Below, in pieces: positions 9,081 to 18,698 of a DNA stretch of 52,071 nt. The stretch is from Gammaproteobacteria bacterium (GTDB lineage: Bacteria > Pseudomonadota > Gammaproteobacteria > GCA-001735895). The stretch is taken from the NCBI GenBank assembly GCA_024232855.1, contig JAAEPH010000438.1:1-52071 (forward strand). The letters are read 5' to 3'. The first letter of the stretch is position 1, and every line of letters begins with the position of its first letter. The notes below the pieces were generated by a model. The model worked only from the letters and a program-made list of their open reading frames with translations. It made no database searches and was not told where the DNA came from. The translations under genes and the position numbers were made by a program.

Positions 9081-9857
9081 ATGACTGATACCGAGTTTAC
9101 CCTCGGTGAAACGATACTGGCCGACAGGCGCCAGCGGCGTATCGGAGTCATCGTGCCATCCTCCAACACCAATGCCGAACCGGATTTGCAGATGCTGGCG
9201 CCGGCGGGCCTGACGCTGCACTGCACGCGCAGCGGCGGCTACGATGTCGAGGCCATTCCCGATTCCGGTGAAATGCGCCGCTTCGCGCGCCAGGACCTCG
9301 ATCAGCAGTTGCAGTTGCTCGTCGACGGGCGCGTTGAATTGATCGCCTATGCCTGCACTTCGGCAACCCTCTCCGACGGCCCCGAATTCGATGCCGGTTT
9401 TTGTGCCGAGATTACCGCGAAGACGGGCTTGCCGGCGGTAACGACCGCCGGCGCACTGATCGAGGCGATGCGTGATCTGAACGCGCGGAAGGTCGCGTTC
9501 ACGTCGCCCTACGTGGCGCGGCTAGCCGCGGAATCGGTCGAATTTATTCGCCAGTGCGGTATCGAAGTCGTCAATCAGCTCGATTTCGAACGCGAATTGA
9601 GCAGCCTCGAACAAAATCGCTTGACGCCCGCGGATGCCTACCGCATGGGCCTGGCGGTGGATCACCCCGAGGCCGACCTGCTCGTGATATCCTGCACCGA
9701 TTACCGCGCCCTCGAAGCCGTTAGCGCGCTCGAACAGGCGCTTGCTAAACCGGTGTTGACCAGCAATTCGGCGTTGATGTATGTCTGCCTCAAGCACCTC
9801 GAGCTCGATTTCAGCGATATCGAGGCCGGCGGCTACCTGTATACTCGTCGGAACTAG
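9081..9857 (+). CDS. Maleate isomerase / Asp-Glu racemase superfamily protein
   Basis: A 258-residue cytoplasmic protein with the two-cysteine arrangement of this superfamily: C92 in AYACTSATL and C205 in VISCTDYRALE. The N-terminal RIGVIVPSSNTNAEPD is typical of maleate cis-trans isomerases and arylmalonate decarboxylase relatives. Both cysteines suggest an isomerase or racemase rather than a one-cysteine decarboxylase. The substrate cannot be read from the sequence. It sits between purL and msrPQ, 46 bp before msrP, without an obvious functional link. Confidence 0.8.
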   Translation: MTDTEFTLGETILADRRQRRIGVIVPSSNTNAEPDLQMLAPAGLTLHCTRSGGYDVEAIPDSGEMRRFARQDLDQQLQLLVDGRVELIAYACTSATLSDGPEFDAGFCAEITAKTGLPAVTTAGALIEAMRDLNARKVAFTSPYVARLAAESVEFIRQCGIEVVNQLDFERELSSLEQNRLTPADAYRMGLAVDHPEADLLVISCTDYRALEAVSALEQALAKPVLTSNSALMYVCLKHLELDFSDIEAGGYLYTRRN

Positions 9858-9903
9858 TCAGGGTCCCGGCGGTCTAGAGGCTAGACCAGACAAGGGTTTA
9901 TAA

Positions 9904-10845
9904 ATGATCAAGCTCAAAAAACGCTGGGAGATTTCCGAGTCGGAAGTCACCCCGGAGTCCCTGTACCGGCAGCGCCGTGAATTCATCAAGGCCGCGAGTA
10001 CTATCGGCGGCGCCATGCTGTTGAATGCGTGGCCGGCGGCGAATGCTTCGTACAGGGTTGGCGACTACCGCAAGGGGGTAATTTCGCTGGATGATGAAAT
10101 CACCGGCGAAGAAGACGTCACGGCGTACAACAATTTTTATGAATTCGGCACCGGCAAGGAAGACCCCAGGGAAAATTCAAAACGTTTCATGACCGACGAC
10201 TGGACTGTCGTCGTCAGCGGCGCCTGTGAAAAACCCGGAACCTACGGACTCGAAGATCTGATCAAACCTTCTGAACTCGAGGAAAGAATCTATCGGTTGC
10301 GCTGTGTCGAGGCCTGGTCGATGGTGATACCCTGGGTCGGCGTGCCGCTGGGATCGATACTACGGGAACTGCAGCCCACCTCGGCCGCCCGCTACGTTGC
10401 GTTCAAGACCCTGCACGACCCGGTGCGCATGCCCGGCCAGCAACGCGCGGTGCTGCACTGGCCCTACCGCGAAGGTCTCACTATCGCCGAAGCGATGCAT
10501 CCGCTGACGCTGCTGTCGGTCGGTATGTACGGTAAGACCATGCCCAATCAAAACGGTGCGCCGGTGCGACTGGTGGTGCCGTGGAAATACGGGTTCAAGA
10601 GCATCAAGTCCATCGTCGGCATCGAGTTCACCGAGGTGCAACCCCTGACTTCGTGGAACATGTCGATTCCGCGTGAGTATGGTTTTTATTCCAACGTCAA
10701 TCCCGAAGTCGATCATCCGCGCTGGTCGCAAAAACGCGAACGTCGCATCGGTGAGATATTCAAGCGCGATACGCTGATGTTCAACGGCTATGAAGAAGAG
10801 GTCGCCGGGCTTTACGACGACCTGGATCTGAGCGTCAACTTCTAG
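9904..10845 (+). CDS. msrP: Protein-methionine-sulfoxide reductase catalytic subunit MsrP
   Basis: A 313-residue molybdopterin enzyme that reduces oxidised methionines in periplasmic proteins. The Tat signal is RQRREFIKAASTIGG (residues 22-36), followed by a hydrophobic stretch and an ANA cleavage region near 46-48. The molybdenum ligand is C134 in YRLRCVEAWSMVIPW; HPLTLLSVGMYGKTMPNQNG and WKYGFKSIKSI are also family motifs. An AAGGG sits 7 bp before the ATG. The gene is followed by msrQ after 18 bp, its haem-containing membrane electron donor. Confidence 0.95.
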   Translation: MIKLKKRWEISESEVTPESLYRQRREFIKAASTIGGAMLLNAWPAANASYRVGDYRKGVISLDDEITGEEDVTAYNNFYEFGTGKEDPRENSKRFMTDDWTVVVSGACEKPGTYGLEDLIKPSELEERIYRLRCVEAWSMVIPWVGVPLGSILRELQPTSAARYVAFKTLHDPVRMPGQQRAVLHWPYREGLTIAEAMHPLTLLSVGMYGKTMPNQNGAPVRLVVPWKYGFKSIKSIVGIEFTEVQPLTSWNMSIPREYGFYSNVNPEVDHPRWSQKRERRIGEIFKRDTLMFNGYEEEVAGLYDDLDLSVNF

Positions 10846-10863
10846 CCCGCATTTTATGCCAGC

Positions 10864-11484
10864 ATGACTTTATCCGCGGCGCTTAAATCCGCATACGCCA
10901 AACCCGTCGTCCACCTGCTTTGCCTGGCGCCTTTGTGCCTGTTGCTGGTGGCCGCGTTCAACGATGCGCTGGGCGCCAACCCGGTCGAAAAACTGACGCA
11001 TGAAACCGGCGAATGGACGCTGCGCCTGCTGCTGGTCACGCTCAGCCTGAGCCCGTTGCGTCAATGGACCGGCGAAGCGGCGTGGATACGTTTTCGCCGC
11101 ATCCTCGGCCTCTACTGTTATTTTTACTGTTGCTGTCATTTTTCAATCTGGTTCATCGCCGACCACTCGCTCGACCCCGGCAGCATGATTGAAGATATCG
11201 TCAAGCGCCCGTATATTACGCTCGGATTCAGCGCCTTCCTCTTGTTGTTGCCGCTGGCGCTGACCTCCAACCAGGCCATGATCAGACGGCTGGGCAAAAA
11301 ATGGAAATCCCTGCATCAACTGGTCTACCTGGTATTACTGCTCGGAGTGTTGCATTTCATCTGGCAGGTCAAGACCGACTACCTTGAACCGACTATTTAT
11401 GCGATTATCGCCATGATTCTGTTAATCCACCGGGTCGGTCCAATCAAGCGACTCAAGCTGAAGTCTTCCACGGTGGCGCGCTGA
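10864..11484 (+). CDS. msrQ: Haem-binding membrane subunit MsrQ
   Basis: A 206-residue inner-membrane protein with about six hydrophobic segments, including HLLCLAPLCLLLVAAF, LGLYCYFYCCCHFSIWFI, FLLLLPLALTS and LVYLVLLLGVLHFIW. Conserved histidines in CCHFSIWF and LHFIWQVK fit the ferric-reductase-like haem b fold. MsrQ passes electrons from the respiratory chain or flavin to MsrP. It lies 18 bp after msrP and is probably co-transcribed. A CYCCC-type cysteine cluster in the second helix is noticeable but may only reflect a permissive transmembrane position. Confidence 0.93.
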   Translation: MTLSAALKSAYAKPVVHLLCLAPLCLLLVAAFNDALGANPVEKLTHETGEWTLRLLLVTLSLSPLRQWTGEAAWIRFRRILGLYCYFYCCCHFSIWFIADHSLDPGSMIEDIVKRPYITLGFSAFLLLLPLALTSNQAMIRRLGKKWKSLHQLVYLVLLLGVLHFIWQVKTDYLEPTIYAIIAMILLIHRVGPIKRLKLKSSTVAR

Positions 11485-11514
11485 GCGGATGTAAACCGCG
11501 GGAAGTAAAGTTAT

Positions 11515-12525
11515 ATGAAATTGCTGGTTACCGGTGCAGCCGGATTTATCGGTCATGCGCTGGCTGACAGTTTGTGCCGGCGCGGTGACGAAGTGGTGGG
11601 TATCGATAACCTGAATTCCTATTATGACGTCGCTCTCAAGCAGGCGCGTCTCGCGCGGCTCGAGCAATTCGACAATTTTCATTTCGAGGCCATCGACCTC
11701 GCGGATACGGCCGCGCTGCAGCAGCTGTTTGCGAAGCAGGGTTTCGAACGCGTATTGAACATGGCTGCCCAGGCCGGGGTGCGCTACTCGTTGCAAAATC
11801 CCGGCGCCTATGTAAACAGCAACCTGGTTGGTTTCGCCAACCTGCTCGAGTGCTGTCGGCAGCATGGCATCGAGCATCTCGTCTATGCATCCTCGAGTTC
11901 GGTTTATGGCGCCAATCGCGAAATGCCGTTCAGTACCGCGCACAATGTCGATCACCCGATCTCGCTGTACGCGGCGACCAAGAAGGCGAACGAGTCAATG
12001 GCGCACAGTTACAGCCATCTCTATAATCTGCCGACCACGGGCTTGCGCTTTTTCACCGTCTATGGACCCTGGGGCAGGCCCGATATGTCACCGATACTGT
12101 TTGCCGACGCGATTACGCAAGGCAGGCCGATCAAGGTGTTCAATCGCGGCCGTCACCGGCGAGACTTTACCTACATAGACGATATTGTCGCCGGCGTGCT
12201 GCTGTGCCTGGATCGCGTGGCGCAGCCCAACCCCGACTGGTCCGGCCTCGATCCCGACCCGGCCAGCAGCAGCGCACCCTGGCGAATTTACAATATCGGC
12301 CGCGGCGAACCGGTCGAACTGATGCATTACATCGACTTGATGGAACGGGCATTGGGAGGCGAAGCCGAACGCGAATTATTGCCGGCACAACCCGGTGACG
12401 TCGAGGAAACCTACGCCGATATCGAATCACTGGTGCGCGATACCGGTTACAGGCCGGTGGTTTCCATCGAACAGGGCCTACAAAAATTTTCCGACTGGTA
12501 CCGGGGATACTACGGTAAAAAATAA
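11515..12525 (+). CDS. NAD-dependent epimerase, UDP-glucuronate 4-epimerase-like
   Basis: A 336-residue extended short-chain dehydrogenase/reductase. The NAD-binding motif is GAAGFIG (residues 7-13). The catalytic residues are Ser in YASSSSVYG and Y152-xxx-K156 in YAATKK. FFTVYGPWGRPDM and DFTYIDDIV are characteristic of UDP-glucuronate/UDP-glucose 4-epimerases of the CapI/WbnF type. It starts 30 bp after msrQ, but a functional link is more likely to the glycan genes further on. The exact sugar is an inference from family resemblance. Element R3 follows 26 bp after the stop. Confidence 0.88.
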   Translation: MKLLVTGAAGFIGHALADSLCRRGDEVVGIDNLNSYYDVALKQARLARLEQFDNFHFEAIDLADTAALQQLFAKQGFERVLNMAAQAGVRYSLQNPGAYVNSNLVGFANLLECCRQHGIEHLVYASSSSVYGANREMPFSTAHNVDHPISLYAATKKANESMAHSYSHLYNLPTTGLRFFTVYGPWGRPDMSPILFADAITQGRPIKVFNRGRHRRDFTYIDDIVAGVLLCLDRVAQPNPDWSGLDPDPASSSAPWRIYNIGRGEPVELMHYIDLMERALGGEAERELLPAQPGDVEETYADIESLVRDTGYRPVVSIEQGLQKFSDWYRGYYGKK

Positions 12526-12550
12526 CTTATAATAGCCGCCAGGATTCCCG

Positions 12551-12718
12551 CTAGCCCGCATTATTCACCAGGGGGCGGGATGATCGCGCAGGGCTTTGGA
12601 TTCACAAGGGATTTTCTGAAGGAGCGGAATAACCTTGCGTATTTCCGACTGAAGAAAATCCCTTGTGGATTCAAAGAACAAGCGAGGGCCCGCCATCCTG
12701 GTGAATAATGCGGGCTAG
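12551..12718. repeat. Palindromic element R3, 168-bp copy
   Basis: The terminal repeats CCCGCATTATTCACCAG (12555-12571) and CTGGTGAATAATGCGGG (12698-12714) are perfect. CTAG flanks both sides (12551-12554 and 12715-12718). The interior has long imperfect dyad symmetry: a GGATTCACAAGGGATTTTC block faces GAAAATCCCTTGTGGATTC. The whole 168 bp matches, in reverse orientation, the 168-bp element at 22465. The right arm overlaps the annotated start codon of the next gene (ATG at 12708). Confidence 0.9.
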
Positions 12719-14648
12719 GAAACAACATGACGATAAAGGGGAGCCTCTCATCGTAGACAGTATTCAACCGCCGCCCCTGTTGGAAGTGAACAATCTCGCG
12801 GTCGATTTTTCGCTGAATGGCAGTCCCGTCCCCGCGATAAAGGACTTGTCTTTTACGGTTCGCCCCGGCGAATCGGTGGCCCTGGTCGGTGAATCGGGCT
12901 CGGGGAAATCGGTCACCTCGCAGGCGATCATGGGAATTCTGCCGCTCAATGCAACCATCAGTGCCGGCGAGATTCTGTTCAATCATCCCGGGTCCGGGAA
13001 AATTCTGGATATCGCGGCAATCGATGCCGGCAGCGATCAGATGCGCTCGATTCGCGGGGGTAGTATTTCGATTATCTTCCAGGAGCCGATGACGTCGCTA
13101 TCACCGGTGCACACCATTGGCGACCAGATCAGCGAAGCCCTGTTTCTGCACCGCGACGCCAGTCGTCAGGAAGGTCTGCAACTGACCCGGACCATGCTCG
13201 AACACGTCGGATTTCCGCATCCAGCGCGCGCCATGAAAATGTACCCGTTCGAGCTTTCCGGCGGGTTACGTCAGCGCGCGATGATTGCCATGGCGATGAT
13301 CTGTCATCCCGCGCTGATGATTGCCGATGAACCGACGACCGCGCTCGATGTCACGATCCAGGCGAGAATACTCAAACTAATCAAGGAGTTACAGGCCGAA
13401 CTCGACATGGCCCTGTTGCTCATCACGCACGATCTCGGAGTCGTAGCCAACATGGCGGACCAGGTGGTGGTGATGTATCACGGCAGGGTCATGGAAGCAG
13501 GCCCGTTGCAGGATCTGTTCGGCAACCCGCAGCACGATTACCTCAAGGCGCTGATGCACGCTGTGCCGCGTTTCGATCTCGAACCGGGTGAGAGACTGGT
13601 GCCGGTGCGTGAAATTCATTCGGAAATCGGTGACCTGCTGCAAAAGGAAACGCCGTCGCCGGTTAACGGCGGCGCCGGCGCGCATCTGCAGGTGCGCGAT
13701 ATCAGAAAAACCTATCAGCTGCACAGCGGCACCTGGGTTGGTTCGGAAACCCGCGAATTGCTGGCGGTCGACGGCGTATCGTTTGACGTCGAACGCGGTG
13801 AGTGCTTCGGGCTGGTGGGGGAGAGCGGTTGCGGCAAGACAACCCTCAGCAAAATCATCATGCGGGCGATCACGCCGGATCAGGGTGAAGTGATTTATCA
13901 CGACCACCAGCAGGCGATCGATGTACGTGGGCTGGAGGGGAATGACTTGCTCGCCTTTCGACGCAAGATGCAGTTTATCTTCCAGGACCCCTACAGTGCG
14001 CTCAACCCACGCATGACGGTGTTTGACATCCTGCGCGAACCGCTGGTGGTGCATGAACTCGGTGATCTCGATTACCAGCGCGAGATGGCGACCGAATTGA
14101 TGCACCTGGTCGGGCTCGACCCGAGATTTTTAAACCGCTATCCGCACAGTTTTTCGGGTGGGCAGCGGCAGCGCATCGGCATTGCGCGGGCGCTCGCGCT
14201 GCAGCCCGATCTGATCATCTGCGACGAGCCGGTTTCGGCGCTCGATGTCTCGATTCAGGCGCAGGTGTTGAACCTGCTGAAGGATTTACAGCAGGAACTG
14301 GGACTCACCTTTGTTTTTATCTCGCATAACCTGGCGGTGATTCACTACATCGCCGATCGCATTGCGGTCATGTGCCGGGGGCGTATCGTCGAGCTGGCAA
14401 CACGCGAAAAGCTGTTCGCGAACCCGGTGCATCCCTATACCCGGGCCTTGCTGTCGGCGGTGCCGCACCCGGAATTGTCGCAACCGCTGAGTTTTGACGC
14501 GATCAACGAGGCCGCCGAATCCGAGCCGGCCCTGTGGCAATTTCCGTTTACCATCGAGCACAACCAGGCAACCGATTTTATCCAGCTTGATGAGGGTCAC
14601 TACGTACGGGTCATGGCGGGTTGCAAATCGTCCGATCTGGCCGCATGA
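12708..14648 (+). CDS. Double ATPase subunit of a peptide-type ABC importer (YejF/GsiA-like)
   Basis: At 646 residues this fuses two ATP-binding domains. Domain one has [23 protein letters not shown] and ADEPTTALD; domain two has [25 protein letters not shown] and CDEPVSALD, with switch histidines ITHDLG and ISHNLA. All catalytic residues are present. Each half ends in the oligopeptide-binding C-terminal extension. It leads an operon with ATGA or TGATG overlaps to the binding protein and two permeases. The start is uncertain: the ATG at 12708 lies in the arm of element R3 with no good ribosome site, whereas AGGGGAG at 12737 is followed six bases later by an in-frame ATC (12750). Confidence 0.92.
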   Translation: MRARKQHDDKGEPLIVDSIQPPPLLEVNNLAVDFSLNGSPVPAIKDLSFTVRPGESVALVGESGSGKSVTSQAIMGILPLNATISAGEILFNHPGSGKILDIAAIDAGSDQMRSIRGGSISIIFQEPMTSLSPVHTIGDQISEALFLHRDASRQEGLQLTRTMLEHVGFPHPARAMKMYPFELSGGLRQRAMIAMAMICHPALMIADEPTTALDVTIQARILKLIKELQAELDMALLLITHDLGVVANMADQVVVMYHGRVMEAGPLQDLFGNPQHDYLKALMHAVPRFDLEPGERLVPVREIHSEIGDLLQKETPSPVNGGAGAHLQVRDIRKTYQLHSGTWVGSETRELLAVDGVSFDVERGECFGLVGESGCGKTTLSKIIMRAITPDQGEVIYHDHQQAIDVRGLEGNDLLAFRRKMQFIFQDPYSALNPRMTVFDILREPLVVHELGDLDYQREMATELMHLVGLDPRFLNRYPHSFSGGQRQRIGIARALALQPDLIICDEPVSALDVSIQAQVLNLLKDLQQELGLTFVFISHNLAVIHYIADRIAVMCRGRIVELATREKLFANPVHPYTRALLSAVPHPELSQPLSFDAINEAAESEPALWQFPFTIEHNQATDFIQLDEGHYVRVMAGCKSSDLAA

Positions 14649-16552
14649 AGTCGTTGCTTGCAAGTCTGCTGCTGTTACTGACGCTGGCGCCATTGGCGTC
14701 ATCGCAGGCGATGGACGGACTCAAGGAAACGCCGATACTGCAGCAACGGGTCGATGCCGGCGAATTACCGGCGATCGACCAGCGAATCCCCCACGAAGTG
14801 CACGTGGTCAACCTGCGCCGCGACCAGGTTCCCGGTGAACAGGGTGGGCAGATGCGCCTGTTGATGGGCAAGCAAAAGGACATACGCCAGTTGGTCATCT
14901 ATGGCTATGCCCGCCTGGTCGGTTATACGCCCGAGCTGGAACTGAAGGCGGATATCCTCAAGAGTTACGAGGTCGTCGACAACCGCGTGTTTACGCTGTA
15001 CCTGCGCAAGGGGCACAAATGGTCGGATGGACACCCGTTTACCAGCGAGGATTTCCGCTATTACTGGGAGGACATCGCCACCAATCCCGAGCTGTCCAAG
15101 GGCGGGCCGCCGCCGCACCTGGTCGTCGACGGCCAACTGCCGCTGGTCGAGTATCCCGACGCCTACACGGTGCGTTACAGCTGGTCCTCTCCCAATCCCT
15201 ATTTTCTGACGATGTTGGCGGGGCCGGCTCCGTTGTACATCTACAAACCGGCGCATTACCTGCGTCGGTTTCATGCGCGTTACCAGAGCACCGAAGTGCT
15301 CGATGAAGTGATGAAGAAAGCAGGCAAGCGTAACTGGATGAGTGTTCACTTCGACCGCGACCGTCCCTACAAGGCCACCAACCCGGACCTGCCGACTCTG
15401 CAACCCTGGATGAACACCACCTATCCGCCCTCGGACCGCTTTATCTTCGAACGCAATCCCTACTACCATCGCATCGACCAGAACGGACGCCAGTTGCCCT
15501 ATATCGATTCGGTCGCGATCAACATTGCCTCGAGCAAGCTGGTGCCCGCCAAAACCGGCGCCGATGAATCGGATTTGCAGGGACGATACTTGCGCATGGA
15601 CAACTATACCTTTCTCAAGACCGGCGCGAAGCGCAGCAACTACGACGTGCGCCTGTGGAAGACCGCCAAGGGCGCGCACCTGGCGCTTTTTCCGAATCTG
15701 AATGTCAATGACTCCGTGTATCGTGAATTATTGCGCGATGTACGCTTTCGGCGCGCCCTGTCGCTGGCGATACACCGATATGAAATCAATCAGGTGGTCT
15801 ATTTCATGCTGGTCCAGGAAAGCAATAACACGGTACTGGCCGAGTCTCCCCTCTACAAACCCGAGTTTCAGAGCGACGGCATCGAGTTCGACCTCGAACA
15901 CGCCAACCGCTTGCTCGACGAACTCGGCCTGACCGGGCGCGACGATCGCGGTGTACGTTTGATGGCGGACGGCCGTCCGCTGGAAATTCTGATTCAGACC
16001 GCCGGCGAGAGCACCGAGCAAACCGACGTGCTCGAGCTGATACACGACAGCTGGTTGCAGGCCGGCGTCAAGCTGTACAGCATTCCCTCGACGCGCGAGG
16101 TTTTCCGCAACCGGATATTTTCCGGTGATGCCATCATGTCCATCTGGAGCGGCCTGGAAAACGGGGTTCCGACCGCGGACTACAGCCCCATGGATCTGGC
16201 GCCGACCTCCAAGTACCAGTACCAGTGGCCGAAGTGGGGTTCGTATTACGAGTCGAGCGGCCAGAGCGGCGAAGTCCCCGAACTGCCGGCGGCCCGGGAA
16301 CTGGTCGCGTTGAACGATCAATGGGCCCATGCCGGGACTCACCAGGAGCGCGTCGACGTCTGGCATCGAATGCTGGATATCAACCGCGAACAGATGTTTA
16401 CCATCGGTATCGTCAACCATGTGCCGCATCCGGTCGTGGTCAATAACTACCTGCACAATGTACCCGCTACCGGGTTTTACGACATAATACCCGGCGCCTA
16501 CTTCGGAATTTACAAGCCGGATACCTTCTGGTTCGAGGAGGCGAGACGCTGA
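14645..16552 (+). CDS. Periplasmic solute-binding protein, family 5 (peptide type)
   Basis: A 635-residue secreted protein. The signal peptide is [20 protein letters not shown] with likely cleavage after SSQA. Typical family 5 (OppA/YejA-like) blocks follow: FTLYLRKGHKWSDGHPFTSED near residue 120 and a late ADYSPMDLAP region. The ATG at 14645 overlaps the ATPase stop by ATGA, so the two are translationally coupled. Family 5 proteins bind oligopeptides, nickel complexes or opines. The long form and the YejABEF-like partners favour peptides, but the ligand is not readable from sequence. Confidence 0.9.
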   Translation: MKSLLASLLLLLTLAPLASSQAMDGLKETPILQQRVDAGELPAIDQRIPHEVHVVNLRRDQVPGEQGGQMRLLMGKQKDIRQLVIYGYARLVGYTPELELKADILKSYEVVDNRVFTLYLRKGHKWSDGHPFTSEDFRYYWEDIATNPELSKGGPPPHLVVDGQLPLVEYPDAYTVRYSWSSPNPYFLTMLAGPAPLYIYKPAHYLRRFHARYQSTEVLDEVMKKAGKRNWMSVHFDRDRPYKATNPDLPTLQPWMNTTYPPSDRFIFERNPYYHRIDQNGRQLPYIDSVAINIASSKLVPAKTGADESDLQGRYLRMDNYTFLKTGAKRSNYDVRLWKTAKGAHLALFPNLNVNDSVYRELLRDVRFRRALSLAIHRYEINQVVYFMLVQESNNTVLAESPLYKPEFQSDGIEFDLEHANRLLDELGLTGRDDRGVRLMADGRPLEILIQTAGESTEQTDVLELIHDSWLQAGVKLYSIPSTREVFRNRIFSGDAIMSIWSGLENGVPTADYSPMDLAPTSKYQYQWPKWGSYYESSGQSGEVPELPAARELVALNDQWAHAGTHQERVDVWHRMLDINREQMFTIGIVNHVPHPVVVNNYLHNVPATGFYDIIPGAYFGIYKPDTFWFEEARR

Positions 16553-17550
16553 TGCTCAAGTATATCCTGCGTCGACTGGTGACGATGATTCCGACCCTGC
16601 TGGTGATCAGCATGCTGGTGTTCGTGATTATCCAGTTGCCGCCGGGCGACTACCTGGAAAGTCACATCGCCGAATTGCAGAGCCAGGGAGAATCCGTCGA
16701 CGAGCAGAAAATTCAGTTTCTGCGCGAACAGTACGGGCTCGACAAACCGATGCTGCAGCAGTACCTGTTCTGGGTTGGCGGTATGCTGCAGGGCGATTTC
16801 GGATACTCTTTCGAGTACGACCTGCCGGTGACCGAGGTGGTCGGCGATCGACTGTTTCTGACCATCATCATCTCGATCGCGACTATCCTGTTTACCTGGA
16901 TGATCGCCTTTCCCATCGGCATCTACTCGGCCACGCATCAATACAGTTGGGGTGACTACGGGCTCTCAATGCTGGGTTTTCTCGGCCTGGCGACCCCAAA
17001 TTTTCTGCTCGCATTGATCATGTTGTACCTCGCCAACGTCTACTTCGGCACCAGTATCGGCGGCTTGATGGATCCCGAGTACATCGATGCAGCCTGGAGT
17101 TACGACAAGCTGCTCTCGATTCTGGAGCACCTGTGGATACCGGTGGTGGTCATCGGCACCTCGGGTACCGCCGGCATGATCAGGCGCCTGCGCGCCAACC
17201 TGCTCGATGAGCTGCAGAAACAGTACGTCACTACCGGGCGCGCCAAGGGCCTGCCGCCCGGAAAGTTGCTGTTCAAGTACCCGCTGCGGGTTGCGCTCAA
17301 TTTTTTTGTCGCCGATATCGGTAACCTGTTGCCAACCGTCATATCCGGCGCCGAAATTGTCGCCGTGGTGATGTCGTTGCCAACCACTGGCCCGATACTG
17401 CTGAGCGCCCTGCAAAGCCAGGATATGTACCTGGCCGGTTCCTTTTTGATGTTCCTGGCGCTGTTGACGGTGGTGGGCGTGCTGGTTTCGGACATTGCGC
17501 TCGCGCTGCTTGATCCGCGTATTCGCCTCGGCGGGGCGGCGAGCAAATGA
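16552..17550 (+). CDS. ABC importer permease 1 (OppB/YejB-like)
   Basis: A 332-residue inner-membrane permease with six predicted helices, starting MLKYILRRLVTMIPTLLVIS. Residues ~20-110 contain a long periplasmic loop with AELQSQGESVDEQKIQFLRE. The binding-protein-dependent transport motif GTAGMIRRLRANLLDEL then contacts the ATPase. It starts by a TGATG overlap with the binding-protein stop and ends in an ATGA overlap with the next permease. It is the OppB/DppB/YejB type. No odd features. Confidence 0.93.
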   Translation: MLKYILRRLVTMIPTLLVISMLVFVIIQLPPGDYLESHIAELQSQGESVDEQKIQFLREQYGLDKPMLQQYLFWVGGMLQGDFGYSFEYDLPVTEVVGDRLFLTIIISIATILFTWMIAFPIGIYSATHQYSWGDYGLSMLGFLGLATPNFLLALIMLYLANVYFGTSIGGLMDPEYIDAAWSYDKLLSILEHLWIPVVVIGTSGTAGMIRRLRANLLDELQKQYVTTGRAKGLPPGKLLFKYPLRVALNFFVADIGNLLPTVISGAEIVAVVMSLPTTGPILLSALQSQDMYLAGSFLMFLALLTVVGVLVSDIALALLDPRIRLGGAASK

Positions 17551-18695
17551 GCCAGCATCACTTTGTTTCGCAGGAGCCCTTCAATCCCCATTCGATCGAG
17601 GCACTGACGCCGGTTCAGGAAAAGTTCTACATGGCGTCGCAATGGCAGTTGATGTGGTGGAAGCTGCGACGCCACCGTCTCGCCGTCATCTGCGGCGTTA
17701 TCCTTGCCCTGAACTACGCCACGATCATGTTCAGCGAGGTGATCGCCCCTTATAACCTGCACACGCGCAATACCGATTATGTCTATTCGCCGCCGCAGTC
17801 AGTACACCTGTTTCACGAGGGCGAGTTTATCGGCCCCTTCGTTTACGGGCGCGGTTACGAGCTCGATATGGATATCCTCAGACGCAACTACCCGGAGAAC
17901 CGCGACCAGGTGCTGCCGCTGCGTTTTTTCTGTTCGGGCGACCCTTATCGCTTCTGGGGAATGTTCGACGCCAGTTTTCACCTGGTTTGCCCGCCGGACA
18001 ACGGCACCTTTTTCCTGCTCGGCACCGATCGCCTCGGGCGCGACATGCTTTCGCGGATCACCTACGGTGCACGCATCTCGCTGACGATAGGACTGGTCGG
18101 GATTCTGATCAGCTTCACCTTCGGTATCATCATCGGCGGGCTTGCCGGTTATTACGGGGGCTGGGTCGATGCAATTGTGCAGCGATTGATCGAAGTCATT
18201 CGCTCCTTTCCGGAGCTGCCGTTGTGGATGGCGTTGTCGGCGGTGCTGCCGGTCAACTGGAGCCCGTTGCTGATTTTCTTCGGCATTACCGTGATCCTGG
18301 CGATGCTCGACTGGACCGGGCTGGCGCGCGCGGTTCGCTCCAAGTTGCTGTCGCTGCGCGAAGAGGATTACTGTGCCGCGGCCGAGATGGTGGGCGCGAA
18401 GCCGGGCCGGATCATCGGGCGGCACCTGTTGCCGGGCTTTATGAGTCATTTAATCGCCTCGGCAACCCTTTCGGTGCCAGCCATGATTCTGGGTGAAACT
18501 GCCCTCAGTTTCCTCGGTCTCGGGCTAAGACCGCCGATTACCAGTTGGGGTGTGCTGCTGAACGAAGCGCAGAACATCAGCGTGGTTGCGCTTTATCCAT
18601 GGTTGCTGTATCCGGTGGTTCCGGTCATCCTCATAATCATTACATTCAATTTTTTCGGTGATGGATTGCGCGATGCTGCAGATCCCTACAGGTAG
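17547..18695 (+). CDS. ABC importer permease 2 (OppC/YejE-like)
   Basis: A 382-residue inner-membrane permease of the OppC/YejE type. It has an N-terminal cytoplasmic tail ending in WWKLRRHRLAVICGVILAL (first helix) and a ~100-residue periplasmic domain containing FFCSGDPYRFWGMF and LVCPPDNGTFFLLGTD. The conserved GTDRLGRDMLSRITYGARIS precedes the transport domain, and the ATPase-contacting loop is EEDYCAAAEMVGAKPGRII. Its ATG overlaps the previous stop (ATGA). The large periplasmic insertion is typical of YejE-like permeases rather than DppC. The next gene starts three bases after its stop. Confidence 0.93.
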   Translation: MSQHHFVSQEPFNPHSIEALTPVQEKFYMASQWQLMWWKLRRHRLAVICGVILALNYATIMFSEVIAPYNLHTRNTDYVYSPPQSVHLFHEGEFIGPFVYGRGYELDMDILRRNYPENRDQVLPLRFFCSGDPYRFWGMFDASFHLVCPPDNGTFFLLGTDRLGRDMLSRITYGARISLTIGLVGILISFTFGIIIGGLAGYYGGWVDAIVQRLIEVIRSFPELPLWMALSAVLPVNWSPLLIFFGITVILAMLDWTGLARAVRSKLLSLREEDYCAAAEMVGAKPGRIIGRHLLPGFMSHLIASATLSVPAMILGETALSFLGLGLRPPITSWGVLLNEAQNISVVALYPWLLYPVVPVILIIITFNFFGDGLRDAADPYR

Positions 18696-18698
18696 ACC

